A DNA stretch of 64,000 bases, from contig CAKUKE010000010.1 in assembly GCA_934662505.1 (NCBI GenBank), positions 1 to 64,000 on the forward strand, written 5' to 3'. Position 1 is the stretch's first letter. The number at the start of each line of letters is the position of its first letter. This stretch comes from an uncultured Clostridia bacterium. GTDB taxonomy: Bacteria > Bacillota > Clostridia > Christensenellales > Aristaeellaceae. The notes beneath the pieces were generated by a model. The model was not told where the DNA came from and searched no databases. It was given only the letters and a program-made list of their open reading frames with translations. Made by a program: the position numbers and the translations under genes. Of this stretch, positions 51,367 to 59,834 are shown one piece after another.

Positions 51367-52026
51367 TCAGAGCGTCTGCAGGAACTGCCCGATCATGCGC
51401 GCCAGAATCTGGTGTCCTGCGTCGTTGGGATGCAGCCCGTCCGGGCAGAGCCGCTCCCTGCACGCCTGATTTTCCGGCTGAATGCCGCTCATGGCATACA
51501 GATCCAGCACCGGGAAGCCGTAGTAGCACGCCGTTTCCATCAGAATGTCCCGATACACGCGCAGGGGCGCCACGCTCCGGGGCTTCCTGCCGTCCCCTCT
51601 GGGGTTATTCTCATCCAGACGGTGCAGCGGCGTCACGATGACCACCGGCTTGCCCGTATACAGCTCCATCAGCCGTCCCATCAGATAATGGCAGGCGCCG
51701 TAGAACGTGTCCGGCTGACGGTCGCCCGGCACGCCCAGCGGCGCTTCGCCGTGGCCATAGTCGTTGCTGCCGCCGAAGATGACCACCGCATCCGCAGCGG
51801 GATCCATTTCCTCCACCCGCATGCAGAAGTCCCGGTCATACCGTTCCGCCGTCACCGTCAATTGACGGGCGATGCGGGAGCCGCCGATGCCGTAATTGTT
51901 GGCCGCCCGCAGCCCGTACATGCGCCGCATCACCTCGGTATACACCTGTTCGGGACCGGACGTGCCCGCCCCCTCGGTAATGCTGTCTCCCAGAAAGTTG
52001 ATTGTTTTGCCGGCCAGTTCCATCAT
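51367..52026 (-). CDS. SGNH/GDSL-type esterase
   Basis: 219 aa, no signal peptide, so cytoplasmic. FLGDSITEG contains the catalytic serine (block I), NNYGIGGS the glycine (block II), FGGSNDY the asparagine (block III) and DGLHPND the Asp-His pair (block V). Such enzymes often remove acetyl groups from sugars. It stands between the sugar ABC operon and the DUF6259-type glycosidase, so it probably deacetylates the imported oligosaccharide. Confidence 0.88.
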   Translation of the reverse strand: MMELAGKTINFLGDSITEGAGTSGPEQVYTEVMRRMYGLRAANNYGIGGSRIARQLTVTAERYDRDFCMRVEEMDPAADAVVIFGGSNDYGHGEAPLGVPGDRQPDTFYGACHYLMGRLMELYTGKPVVIVTPLHRLDENNPRGDGRKPRSVAPLRVYRDILMETACYYGFPVLDLYAMSGIQPENQACRERLCPDGLHPNDAGHQILARMIGQFLQTL

Positions 52027-52182
52027 CCGTTCCTTCCCTTCCTGTTGGTGCTGGTATTGTCAGTCGTTCCTATGATACCATGACTTTGAGCCGCTGAAAA
52101 GGGACGCATGTCCTTTCTTCCTTGACGAAAACGCGCTGCTTTTCAGGGCGTTTTCGGCGCACCGCACTCCCCCAGTGGACGG

Positions 52183-54258
52183 TTATTTTCTTTCGTAGGT
52201 AAAGGTGCCGTAATTTTCCGCCGGCAGGGTCACATAGGTATGTCCGTCCTTCACCGCAGCGGGAACGCTGCAGACCGCTTCAAAGTCCATCTCCACCCGG
52301 CCCTCGCCGTCGTGCGCAAAGGCCACGAGCCCCGTCCTGCCTTCGCCGTCGTAGCGCTTGGCTATGGCGTCGTGGGCGTGCAGACCCTTGTCGTCCGCAA
52401 AGCGGTAATGGCCGCCCCGCTCCAGCCACGCCCTGCGCGCCGCCACCGCGCTCAGCAGCCGCTGCCGCGCTTCCTCATCCCGCCGGAAGGTGTTGTCCTC
52501 CTCCAGATCATATACCCACAGATACATGCCGCACACATACGCCCGATCCAGCAGGGTCCTGTACGCCTTGCCCACATGCACCGGCCGCATGGCCAGATTT
52601 TTGTTGGGATACACCATGTCCACCATGCCGTGCTCCGGGAAGGTATAGCGGTACAGTTCGGGGAACGCGCCGCTGAACTGATAGGAAAAAGTGGAAACCA
52701 GTCCGCCGCAGCTCACGTCGCCGTACAGGTTGGATACCCCCTCGGTGATCACGGAGAAGTCCTCGCCGGACAGCGCCTTGCGCCCCCGTACCGTTTCCAG
52801 CACCCGATGGTAGCCCGCACACCATGCGTCCATCCGATCGTGACCATGATCCTCCGCATGGCACATGCGGGGCGCCGCCATGGCCAGCTGGTCAAAATAC
52901 ACCCCGTCCGCCCCCAGCTTCCGCACATAGTCCGCCGCAGCGATCAGGCGATCCTGCCACCCGCGGCTGGCGGCGCACATGCCGGCAAAGCACAGGCTTT
53001 CATCACCGTAGTACTCCTTTTCCATGCTGCCGTCCCAGCGGACGGAGGCGTTCTTTTCTATGAATTCCCGCTCGTTTTCAAAACGCAGGTTGGCAATGCG
53101 GGTGTTGATGTAGAAAGATACCTTTTTGCCGGCGCGGTGAATGGCCTCGATGCCCTCCCGCAGCCCCTGCTCGCCGCCCAGCTCGTCGTCCGCCACATAT
53201 TCCGGAAAGCCGTTGTCAAAGCCGCCCACATGCCAGCCGCTGCACAGAATATGGTCGCAGCCGATCTCATCCGCCTGCCGGGCCAGCATGCCCATATCCC
53301 CATAGGTGTGCACCACGCCGCCGCACTGATAACGAAAATCGTAGTGCGCCGCCAGCGCCACGGATCGGTTCCACCACGCGGGCGCAGGACGCTTTTCCCT
53401 CTCCCAGGCCGCGCGGTAAATGTCCGCGCCGTCATGCCAGTCGCCGTCGTGGAAGGCGGTCACCAGCCCCTCCATGGCAAAATTCTCCCGGCTTTCAATG
53501 CGCCGCGCCACGGACAGGATCATCCCCGGCGCATCCGCGCCCATGGTTTCCGCGTGCAGATAGCACACGCCGTTTTCCCTGTGCATGCCCAGATACAGTC
53601 CGCCCGCCGGATCGTACAGATCGCACCACGCCATGGACAACGGTCCCGAGAAGGGGAAGCTGTAGCCGTAAAGCCCTTCTTCATTTTTCTGATCGTTCAG
53701 GCTGCCGATATTGTAGGTGTAGCAGTAATCCTGCCAGCGCCAGAACACCTTTTTCGCCTTCTGCGCCAGCGTAACGCTGGGGTTTTGCACCTTGACCCCC
53801 GCATTGAAGGGGTACACCAGCACATCGTCGGCAAAGTCGTCTCCCAGCCACATGGCGCTCAGCACCGGGTAGCGGAATTCCTCCACCTCCGCGCCGCCCC
53901 GGTTGTTCACCTCCGCCGACCAGAGAATGCGCTCGCCCTCCAGCGTCACACGGCACGTGACCTCCACTTCCAGCATCCGCTCGCCCTTTTTCAGGCGCGG
54001 GTAACGGAGCGTTGCAGTGTTTTTCTCAATTGAAATGGCGGGCGCCACGGATGCGTCCCGGCGCACGTCGCCCGGCAGTGGGGTCGAAAAAAGAACGCCG
54101 TCCGCCTTGACCGCAAAAAGGGACGGCAGCTGCCACGGGGTGCTTTTGATCAGGTTATCACCGTTTTTCAGAGACAAAAGCTCCAGTATCTCGCCTGTCA
54201 GGCTGTCAAAAGAGATCTGGACCGCTTCATTTCTGAAATGGATCCTGGACTGATACAT
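52183..54258 (-). CDS. DUF6259-type glycosidase-like protein
   Basis: 691 aa, no signal peptide. An N-terminal beta-sandwich (to about residue 270) precedes a TIM-barrel-like part with LCSGWHVGGFDNGFPEYV, KVSFYINTRIA, GVYFDQLAMAAP and SGEDFSVITEGVS, resembling the DUF6259 and GH36/GH-D-related barrels; the Asp in YFDQ and the Glu in ITEGV are candidate catalytic residues. A short C-terminal beta domain follows. The substrate is unknown, but the neighbouring binding protein, permeases and esterase suggest a plant or host glycan. Confidence 0.8.
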   Translation of the reverse strand: MYQSRIHFRNEAVQISFDSLTGEILELLSLKNGDNLIKSTPWQLPSLFAVKADGVLFSTPLPGDVRRDASVAPAISIEKNTATLRYPRLKKGERMLEVEVTCRVTLEGERILWSAEVNNRGGAEVEEFRYPVLSAMWLGDDFADDVLVYPFNAGVKVQNPSVTLAQKAKKVFWRWQDYCYTYNIGSLNDQKNEEGLYGYSFPFSGPLSMAWCDLYDPAGGLYLGMHRENGVCYLHAETMGADAPGMILSVARRIESRENFAMEGLVTAFHDGDWHDGADIYRAAWEREKRPAPAWWNRSVALAAHYDFRYQCGGVVHTYGDMGMLARQADEIGCDHILCSGWHVGGFDNGFPEYVADDELGGEQGLREGIEAIHRAGKKVSFYINTRIANLRFENEREFIEKNASVRWDGSMEKEYYGDESLCFAGMCAASRGWQDRLIAAADYVRKLGADGVYFDQLAMAAPRMCHAEDHGHDRMDAWCAGYHRVLETVRGRKALSGEDFSVITEGVSNLYGDVSCGGLVSTFSYQFSGAFPELYRYTFPEHGMVDMVYPNKNLAMRPVHVGKAYRTLLDRAYVCGMYLWVYDLEEDNTFRRDEEARQRLLSAVAARRAWLERGGHYRFADDKGLHAHDAIAKRYDGEGRTGLVAFAHDGEGRVEMDFEAVCSVPAAVKDGHTYVTLPAENYGTFTYERK

Positions 54259-54471
54259 ATACCGATACCACCTTTCGGCTCATTCTATCATACTCACCCC
54301 CACCGTTTCAATCAAAAAAGGCGCACTCACCCGCCATTTTTTCCGTTTTTTCCTTTTAAACGCGTTTTCCCCGCGCAATATGTAAAATAAAGCGGCCGTC
54401 AGAAGGATTTCCGTTCAAAAAAATCGAATGAGAGCAAATACCCTTTTGACTGCCACGGAGGTTATTCGTTT

Positions 54472-56274
54472 ATGAAATGTCCCCATTGCGGCCGCTGGAA
54501 CCGCGACACGTTTCCCCGCTGCTTCTCCTGCGGCGCCGAGCTGCCCCGTCCGGGCGAAGGCACGGAAAAAAGCTGGCAGGAGGCCATGCGGCAGGAAAAG
54601 CCGCAGAAAAGTTATGTGCGCGTGGACGATCTGGGCAACGCCACCCCCGCCAACGACGCCCGCGACCATCTGGCACGGGAAATGAACCGTCTGCAGGAAC
54701 GCAAGGAGCAGGGCAAGCTGCGTCAGCAGGCCATGCGGGAGGAAAGCGTCCGTCAGGGGCTGGCGCCTTCCGGGAGGACGGTAGAAAACTGGGCGGGCAA
54801 CAGCAGCCTTTACGCACAGGCGCAGAACACCCGCTACGTGGCGGACGACGCCGCGCAGGTGGAAGGCGACATACGTCCCGGCGCCACGCAGGTCACCTCC
54901 CGCCGTCTGGCCGCGGAGGAAGACTGGCTGCCGGAGGACGAAGGCGCCGCCTACGCCCAGCAGCGCCGCGGCAGACGCGCCCCCGCCGCCCCGCCGCCCC
55001 GGCCCCTGCGCATCGCCCGGGGACGGGGCTCCCGCCGCATCGTCAAAATTGCCATCGTTCTGCTGCTTCTGGCCGCCGTCCTCTGCGCAGCGTACGCATT
55101 TGTATATAAGCCGCTGGTGCTCGATCAGAAGCAGCCGCCTCTGCAGGAGCGGGTGGAGATCTCCCCCTCCATTTACGACGACAAGCCCGCCCACACCATC
55201 AAAATCCCCGGTCAGGAGGGCGCGGTCATCTATATCAAGGAGCTGCGCAAGTCCTATACCGTCACCGGCGGCTACGCCGTGCTTGACGTGCCCGACTACA
55301 CCTGGTACGAGGATACGGACGTCGGCGATCAGGCGCAGATCACCGCCACCATCACCCCCTACCTGAAGACCAGTGCGGGCGAGCAGGTGCCCCTTGAGGT
55401 CTTTACCTTTCAGGTGGACGTGCCCCTTTCGCCCCTCACCCTCATTTCACCGGACACCGGCTACGCGCAGGTATCCACCGCCATTTACAACATTCAGTTT
55501 CAGGTGGAAAAAAACAGCACCGTCTATATCAACGGAGAGAACTATTCCGACCTGGTCAACACTCAGGACGGTCTCATTTCCTACAACGCCTCGGTGCTGC
55601 CCATCGGCAACAACGAGTTCAAAATCACCACCAAGGCCCAGTATTACCGTGAAAATTCGGCGACCGTCACCATTTACCGCGCCGTGCAGGACATTCCGCT
55701 GGATCTGGCCACCACTTTGGGCAACCGCAGTCTGAAGCAGACCATGACCATTTCCGCCACCACCCTGCCCGGCGCCACCATCACCATCAACTCCCCCTAT
55801 GTTTCCCTCGACACCTCCTCGCTGGGCTCCACCGGCGTATTCAGCTTTGAGGCATATTTCCCCAAGATCGGCACCAACACCGTCTCCATCACCGCCTCCT
55901 ACCCCGGCAAGCGGGACAGCGTGGTGGACTACGACGTGTACTACGTGCCCGACGCCACCACCTACACCGCCAAGGCATGGCCGCTGTACAAAGCATCGGA
56001 GTACGCGGAGCTGCTCAGCAACATGAGCCTGCGGATCGAAAAATCGCAGGTGTACGAATGCACCGGCGAGATCATCGAGATCAAGGCCACCTCGCCTCAG
56101 CTGGCCGTGATGGAAATGGGAACGGGCGACACATCCCGACAGGTGCTGCTGGAAAACCGCTCCACCGATACCTGGGTGGTCGGGCAGCGTTACCGGGTGT
56201 ACGCGGACGTCTGCGGCCTGTACGACAGCATGCCGCGTCTGGTCGGGCGCTACACCTACGCGCCCCGAAACTGA
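54472..56274 (+). CDS. Zinc-ribbon membrane protein with Ig-like repeats
   Basis: 600 aa. The N-terminus is a zinc ribbon (CPHCGRWNRDTFPRCFSCGAE, here CPHC and CFSC), then a charged Gln/Arg-rich cytoplasmic linker of about 170 residues, one membrane helix (about residues 195-215), and an extracellular part with several beta-rich Ig/PKD-like repeats (PLSPLTLISPDTGYAQVS, TLPGATITINSP, KIGTNTVSITAS). The topology suggests cytoplasmic metal-bound sensing joined to an outer surface domain. I do not know its function. ATG 54472 follows GGAGG. Confidence 0.75.
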   Translation: MKCPHCGRWNRDTFPRCFSCGAELPRPGEGTEKSWQEAMRQEKPQKSYVRVDDLGNATPANDARDHLAREMNRLQERKEQGKLRQQAMREESVRQGLAPSGRTVENWAGNSSLYAQAQNTRYVADDAAQVEGDIRPGATQVTSRRLAAEEDWLPEDEGAAYAQQRRGRRAPAAPPPRPLRIARGRGSRRIVKIAIVLLLLAAVLCAAYAFVYKPLVLDQKQPPLQERVEISPSIYDDKPAHTIKIPGQEGAVIYIKELRKSYTVTGGYAVLDVPDYTWYEDTDVGDQAQITATITPYLKTSAGEQVPLEVFTFQVDVPLSPLTLISPDTGYAQVSTAIYNIQFQVEKNSTVYINGENYSDLVNTQDGLISYNASVLPIGNNEFKITTKAQYYRENSATVTIYRAVQDIPLDLATTLGNRSLKQTMTISATTLPGATITINSPYVSLDTSSLGSTGVFSFEAYFPKIGTNTVSITASYPGKRDSVVDYDVYYVPDATTYTAKAWPLYKASEYAELLSNMSLRIEKSQVYECTGEIIEIKATSPQLAVMEMGTGDTSRQVLLENRSTDTWVVGQRYRVYADVCGLYDSMPRLVGRYTYAPRN

Positions 56275-56299
56275 AAACCCGCAGAAAGGAGCTTTTCTC

Positions 56300-56833
56300 A
56301 TGCATTTTGAACGGCTCTGCTCCGCAGGTCATCCGCTTTTCGACGACGCAATGGCGCTGTACCGCCTCAGTTTTCCCAGCCACGAGCAGCGGGAAGCCTC
56401 CTCGCAGACGCGCATCCTCTCCCACCCCGAATATCATTTTACCCTCATGCTGGGTGAAGGACGTTTTGTGGGCGAAATGCTGTACTGAGAGCAGCCGGCT
56501 TTTCTCTACGTGGAGCATTTCTGCATTCTCTCCGCACTGCGCAACCGCCGCTACGGTCAGCGCGCCCTGTCCATGCTTTGCGCGCAGGGGAAAACCGTCA
56601 TTCTGGAAATCGACCCGCCCGAGGACGAGACCGCCCGCCGGCGGCAGGGCTTTTACCAGCGCTGCGGTTTTACGGTCAACCCGTTCCCCCACGTTCATCC
56701 GTCCTACCATGTATCCGTTCCATCCGGTCACCCGCTGGTAGTCATGTCCTGCCCGGATGCGCTTTCGCCCGAACAGTACCGCGCCTTCCGCACCTGCCTT
56801 AAAAGCACAGTCATGGCGGACGTCACCCGCTGA
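56300..56833 (+). pseudogene. GNAT N-acetyltransferase broken by one in-frame TGA
   Basis: ATG 56300 (behind AAAGGAG) opens an acetyltransferase that reads VGEMLY, meets TGA at 56486-56488, and continues in the same frame as EQPAFLYVEHFCI...LRNRRYGQRALSML (acetyl-CoA loop) and FYQRCGF. GNATs of this type commonly read LYWET or LYWE at this point, so TGA probably replaced the tryptophan codon TGG. Both halves otherwise look intact (177 codons in total). A restart within the second half would lack the N-terminal part of the fold. Confidence 0.82.
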
Positions 56834-56849
56834 AAACGGTGCAGCCTGA

Positions 56850-56890
56850 AAACGCCCCGGACGCGTCATGCGTCCGGGGCGTCTGTTTTT
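56850..56890 (+). terminator. Terminator after the GNAT gene
   Basis: ACGCCCCGGACGC and GCGTCCGGGGCGT form a 13-bp perfect stem with a 5-base loop (about 56852-56883), followed by CTGTTTTT. It ends the zinc-ribbon/GNAT transcript. Confidence 0.92.
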
Positions 56891-56937
56891 CCTTGCCAGG
56901 CAGTCAGCTTAAGCCACGCGGGATTTCCATCCATCCG

Positions 56938-57089
56938 GCCGTTTTGCCCGTACACCGCCGGGATAAACAGGGCACTGCGGAGCGGGAAAAGCTGGTAGTC
57001 TTTTCGCCCATACGCTGCGGGGATAGCCTATAGATCCTTGTCACCTTCCCAGCGCCCGGGGGGCGCCCATGCACAGCGGGGATAACCCC
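56938..57089. CRISPR. Candidate relict type I-E-like CRISPR array (three degenerate repeats)
   Basis: Three related 29-33 bp segments are aligned at GCCC...GCNGGGATA: 56938-56970, 56998-57028 and 57057-57089. The GATA landmarks are at 56962, 57022 and 57081, i.e. 60 and 59 bp apart, and the GCCC landmarks at 56946, 57006 and 57065 give the same spacing. This is the unit size of type I-E arrays (28-29 bp repeat plus about 32 bp spacer), and the GCGGGGATAAAC-like end resembles I-E repeats such as that of E. coli. The repeats have diverged (about 70-80% identity), the spacers are unrelated, and no cas gene is in the window. It lies in a gene-free 460-bp stretch. Confidence 0.45.
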
Positions 57090-57296
57090 TGCAATGTTGC
57101 AGGTCGTACTTCAGGCGCTGTTTTTTTGTGTAAAGGCGGAAGGAATCCGCCCAAACCACGGTCTCTTCCGCCGTCCTTCCCCTGTTTCCAGCTTGACAAA
57201 GTCCCTGCCTTCCCCTCGGCGTTCTGCACAGCAGCCAGACGGTCTTTCCACCCATTCTATTGCCTGTCATCTCGCGTTCCGCCCATTGCCTGCCCG
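57090..57296. other. Gene-free stretch beside the CRISPR-like repeats
   Basis: No coding signal. It holds a small palindrome (CCTGCAATGTTGCAGG near 57088-57103), a T run (57120-57127) and a GGCGGA/TCCGCC stem (about 57135-57150) that could end the methyltransferase transcript coming from the right or belong to a leader. Confidence 0.35.
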
Positions 57297-58199
57297 TTAC
57301 ACCGCCTTGCGCACCGCCAGCGCAAGGGAAACCTGCTCGAAGGCGTGGAGGCCGTCCGTCCGCCCTGCGAAATAGCGCCGCTCAATGTCCGCGTCCGTCA
57401 GGTTTTCATATAAAAGGAAGCCGTGCACCTGCAGCAGGGTCGCCCATTCCGCCTCGCTCCGACCGGCGCGCATGGGCTCGCCCCCGGCCTCCGCCATCAT
57501 CCGCATCCGCCTGACCCTAAGCACATCGCTTTCCAGAAGCCCCGCAGCGGGATAATCAAACGCCACGGCACTCCCTTCAGCAACAAGCCGGTCAAGGGAA
57601 GACAGGGTGCGGCCGATTTCTTCCCCGGTCAGGTAATACGTAACCCCGAGCCATGTGAAAAACGTCCGGGCATGGGGATCAAGCCCCGCCGCCAGCAGCC
57701 TTTCAGTCAGTTCGTCCCGGGAAAGATCCACCGGAACAAAGTGTACGCGCTCGGGCACCGTCCACCCTGCCCGCCGGACGCGCCGCAGCTTTTCCGCCTG
57801 CGTAGCCGGGTGATCCACCTCAAACACCTGCATACCGTCCGCGCCGGAGCCAAAGGCGGAGGTATCCATGCCCGCCCCCAGCACCACGTACTGCGTTGCG
57901 CCGAGGCGGCGTTCGTTCGCCAGCGCATCCGCGCAGAAGCGGGCGCGCGCCAGCGGTGTGGGCGCCAGCTGCCCCCTTACGATGCAGCCCACAGCCGCCT
58001 CCCCCGCCGGCAGCTCCGCGCCGGGATCGCTGAAAAAATCCCGACCCGAGAGAAGGTACCGTCCCACCTGCGCGTATTCCTCGTCCGTCATCAGCTGCCG
58101 CGCCAGCGTATCCTCAAAAATCAATGGACGGTCGTTCTGCGTATGAAAAGCGCGTGCGTACAGGGACATGAGCGCCGTAGGACTTGCCTGATCCGTCAT
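57297..58199 (-). CDS. SAM-dependent O-methyltransferase, LCM/PPM1 family
   Basis: 300 aa. VVLGAGMDTSAFG is the SAM-binding loop, FEVDHPATQAEKLRRV the acidic ribose contact, and FTWLGVTYYLTGEEI the family block; together they define the leucine carboxyl methyltransferase-like group often involved in polyketide or antibiotic modification. The ATG overlaps the stop of the TetR gene (ATGA), so the regulator controls it. The substrate is unknown. Confidence 0.85.
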   Translation of the reverse strand: MTDQASPTALMSLYARAFHTQNDRPLIFEDTLARQLMTDEEYAQVGRYLLSGRDFFSDPGAELPAGEAAVGCIVRGQLAPTPLARARFCADALANERRLGATQYVVLGAGMDTSAFGSGADGMQVFEVDHPATQAEKLRRVRRAGWTVPERVHFVPVDLSRDELTERLLAAGLDPHARTFFTWLGVTYYLTGEEIGRTLSSLDRLVAEGSAVAFDYPAAGLLESDVLRVRRMRMMAEAGGEPMRAGRSEAEWATLLQVHGFLLYENLTDADIERRYFAGRTDGLHAFEQVSLALAVRKAV

Positions 58200-58828
58200 C
58201 TTTTTTCCTCCTTTAAAATACCACGCAGGAGCTGCGCCTTGCCGTAACGCCAGAAATCCTCCTCCGTCATGGAAAACGCCCGGGTCAGATACGCACCCTT
58301 GGCGGCCGTCAGGCGGACAACGCCCAAAAGACCCTCCCACAGCACACAGACAGCAGGCAGGGAAAGCACGTCCTCCCGTACCTTTCCCTCCGCCTTTCCG
58401 TCCTCCACGACCCGGCACAGCAAACCGTTCACCCGTTCGCCTGCTGCGAAAATGCGTTTTTCCCCCTCGGTTCCTCTGCCCGCGCCGTCCGTCCGGGCGC
58501 CCTCGATCACCTCCGCCGCATAGGCGCAGCGCAGGGTATAGCGGCGTATGGCCTCCGCCATGGCATCGAAGCGTTTCAAAAATGCCGTTTCCGCCGCAAC
58601 CGCTTCCTCCATTTCTGCCGCCAGTGCCTCCAGTCCCTGCGCCAGCAGCGCATGAAGGATCCCTTCCTTGCTTTCAAAATACGCGTACAGGGTACGCCGG
58701 CTGTACCCCGTCGCCCGGGACAGATCGTCCACCGTCGTCTGTTCAAAGCCCTTTTCAGCAAAGACCCTTTCCGCTGCCGCCAGCATCCGCTCCCGATGCA
58801 GCGCGCTCACCGCCGTTTTCGTGTCCAT
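58196..58828 (-). CDS. TetR-family regulator
   Basis: 210 aa. The N-terminal helix-turn-helix (AERVFAEKGFEQTTVDDLSRATGYSRRTLYAYFESKE) is typical; the C-terminal part is a helical ligand domain. ATG 58828 is chosen since the promoter elements lie directly upstream and the longer frame runs through them. It forms an operon with the methyltransferase and probably represses both until a small inducer binds. Confidence 0.9.
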   Translation of the reverse strand: MDTKTAVSALHRERMLAAAERVFAEKGFEQTTVDDLSRATGYSRRTLYAYFESKEGILHALLAQGLEALAAEMEEAVAAETAFLKRFDAMAEAIRRYTLRCAYAAEVIEGARTDGAGRGTEGEKRIFAAGERVNGLLCRVVEDGKAEGKVREDVLSLPAVCVLWEGLLGVVRLTAAKGAYLTRAFSMTEEDFWRYGKAQLLRGILKEEKR

Positions 58829-58888
58829 AGTATACCCTCGTTCTCTATAGTATACCGTCAGTATACTTCGGCTGTCACGCTTTGTCAA
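58829..58888 (-). promoter_or_regulatory. TetR gene promoter with GTATAC repeats
   Basis: Minus strand TTGACA (58888-58883), 17 bp, TATACT (58865-58860). AGTATACC at 58829-58836 and 58849-58856 and GTATACTT at 58861-58868 form an array; GTATACC-GTCA-GTATACT is a near palindrome covering the -10. These are candidate TetR operators. Confidence 0.8.
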
Positions 58889-58899
58889 CCCTTTTTTGA

Positions 58900-58942
58900 A
58901 AACAAAAAACGGCCGTTTCTTTTCGGAAACGAACCGTTTTCA
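58900..58942 (-). terminator. rnpB terminator
   Basis: On the minus strand AAACGGTTCGTTTC pairs with GAAACGGCCGTTT (imperfect), followed by TTTTTTG. It lies immediately after RNase P RNA. Confidence 0.85.
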
Positions 58943-58944
58943 TG

Positions 58945-59284
58945 TGACAAAGCGCGGCCTGTAAGCCGAGTTCTGTTTTACATAGCCATCTATCTACGCG
59001 CGCTGTCGCCAGCGCGCTCCAGCGGTACTGCGAAGGCAGGACGGGCCGCCCTGTGCGCCTTCTACACCTTGCACCGGATGGGGTTTACATGACGGACGAG
59101 TCGCCAGGCCGCCGGTGCGCTCTTACCGCACCTTTCCACCCTTACCGCAAAGCGGCGGTATCTTTCTGTTGCACTTGCCTTGGAGTCGCCTCCACCAGCC
59201 GTTAACTGGCATCCCTGCCCTGTGGTGCTCGGACTTTCCTCATCTCCCTTGCGGGAGCCGCGGCTATCCCTCCGCCTTTGTCAC
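58945..59284 (-). ncRNA. rnpB: RNase P RNA (type A)
   Basis: About 340 nt. The ends GTGACAAAGGCGG and CCGCGCTTTGTCAC form P1. The conserved cores GAGGAAAGTCCGAGC (near the 5' end) and ACAGAACTCGGCTTACAGGCC (near the 3' end, written in two parts in databases) are exact, as is CAGGGCAGGGATGCCAG. It is the catalytic RNA that matures the 5' ends of tRNAs. Type A rather than the Bacillus type B is usual for this part of the Clostridia. Confidence 0.97.
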
Positions 59285-59359
59285 GGAAACATTATACTAC
59301 GCTCCCCCCCGCCTGTCAAACCGTCCGTACCCTTTTTCAGGCGGTTCGTCAAGAAAAAA

Positions 59360-59419
59360 GACTTGACAAGCCGTTGAAAAGGGGTATAATGATTGGGTGT
59401 CAAGTCCGAACGCTTGACA
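59360..59419 (+). promoter_or_regulatory. ylxM promoter inside an inverted repeat
   Basis: TTGACA (59363-59368), 16 bp, TATAAT (59385-59390). GACTTGACA (59360-59368) is matched exactly by the complementary TGTCAAGTC (59398-59406), and CTTGACA recurs at 59413. The repeats flank the promoter and could be an operator, or form a large hairpin. Confidence 0.7.
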
Positions 59420-59459
59420 GCAAAGTCAAACCCACTCGAGGGCAAGCCGGAGGAAGACC

Positions 59460-59834
59460 ATGCAGGACGAACGGGATCTGACCACGCGCAAAGTATCCTT
59501 CGCATGGCTGCTTTCCTTCTACGCCCCCCTCCTGACGGAAAACCAGCGGGAAATTGCCCGCCTTTACGCGGAGGAGGATCTGTCCCTCACCGAGATCGCC
59601 GAACAGTTTTCCGTTTCCCGGCAAAGCGTGTACGACACCGTCAGCCGGGTGGAAAAGCAGATGGCCGACATGGAAAAAAAACTGGGGCTGGGTCGGCAGT
59701 TTGCCCGGATCGAGGCGACGGTCACAAAGTGTCTGACCCTCCTTGCCCCGGACACTCCGGACGCGGAGGCGCTCTCCGCCGCACGCACCCTATTGAAGAA
59801 CTTGCTCGAGGAGGAAGAAAACGATGGCCTTTGA
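59460..59834 (+). CDS. ylxM: YlxM/p13-like DNA-binding protein
   Basis: 124 aa. The helix-turn-helix (LTEIAEQFSVSRQSVYDTVSRVEKQM) is sigma-70 region 4-like, characteristic of YlxM/p13, which accompanies ffh and is thought to act with the signal recognition particle. It ends overlapping the start of ffh by 11 bp. ATG 59460 follows GGAGGA. Confidence 0.93.
   Translation: MQDERDLTTRKVSFAWLLSFYAPLLTENQREIARLYAEEDLSLTEIAEQFSVSRQSVYDTVSRVEKQMADMEKKLGLGRQFARIEATVTKCLTLLAPDTPDAEALSAARTLLKNLLEEEENDGL

Noticed and set aside
56486..56530. Selenocysteine insertion at the GNAT TGA
   Set aside because: No plausible bacterial SECIS hairpin directly downstream, and Trp is the expected residue.
56911..56930. 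Fourth CRISPR-like repeat (CACGCGGGAT) left of the array
   Set aside because: It lies 40 bp, not 60 bp, from the first repeat and matches only the short GGGAT core.
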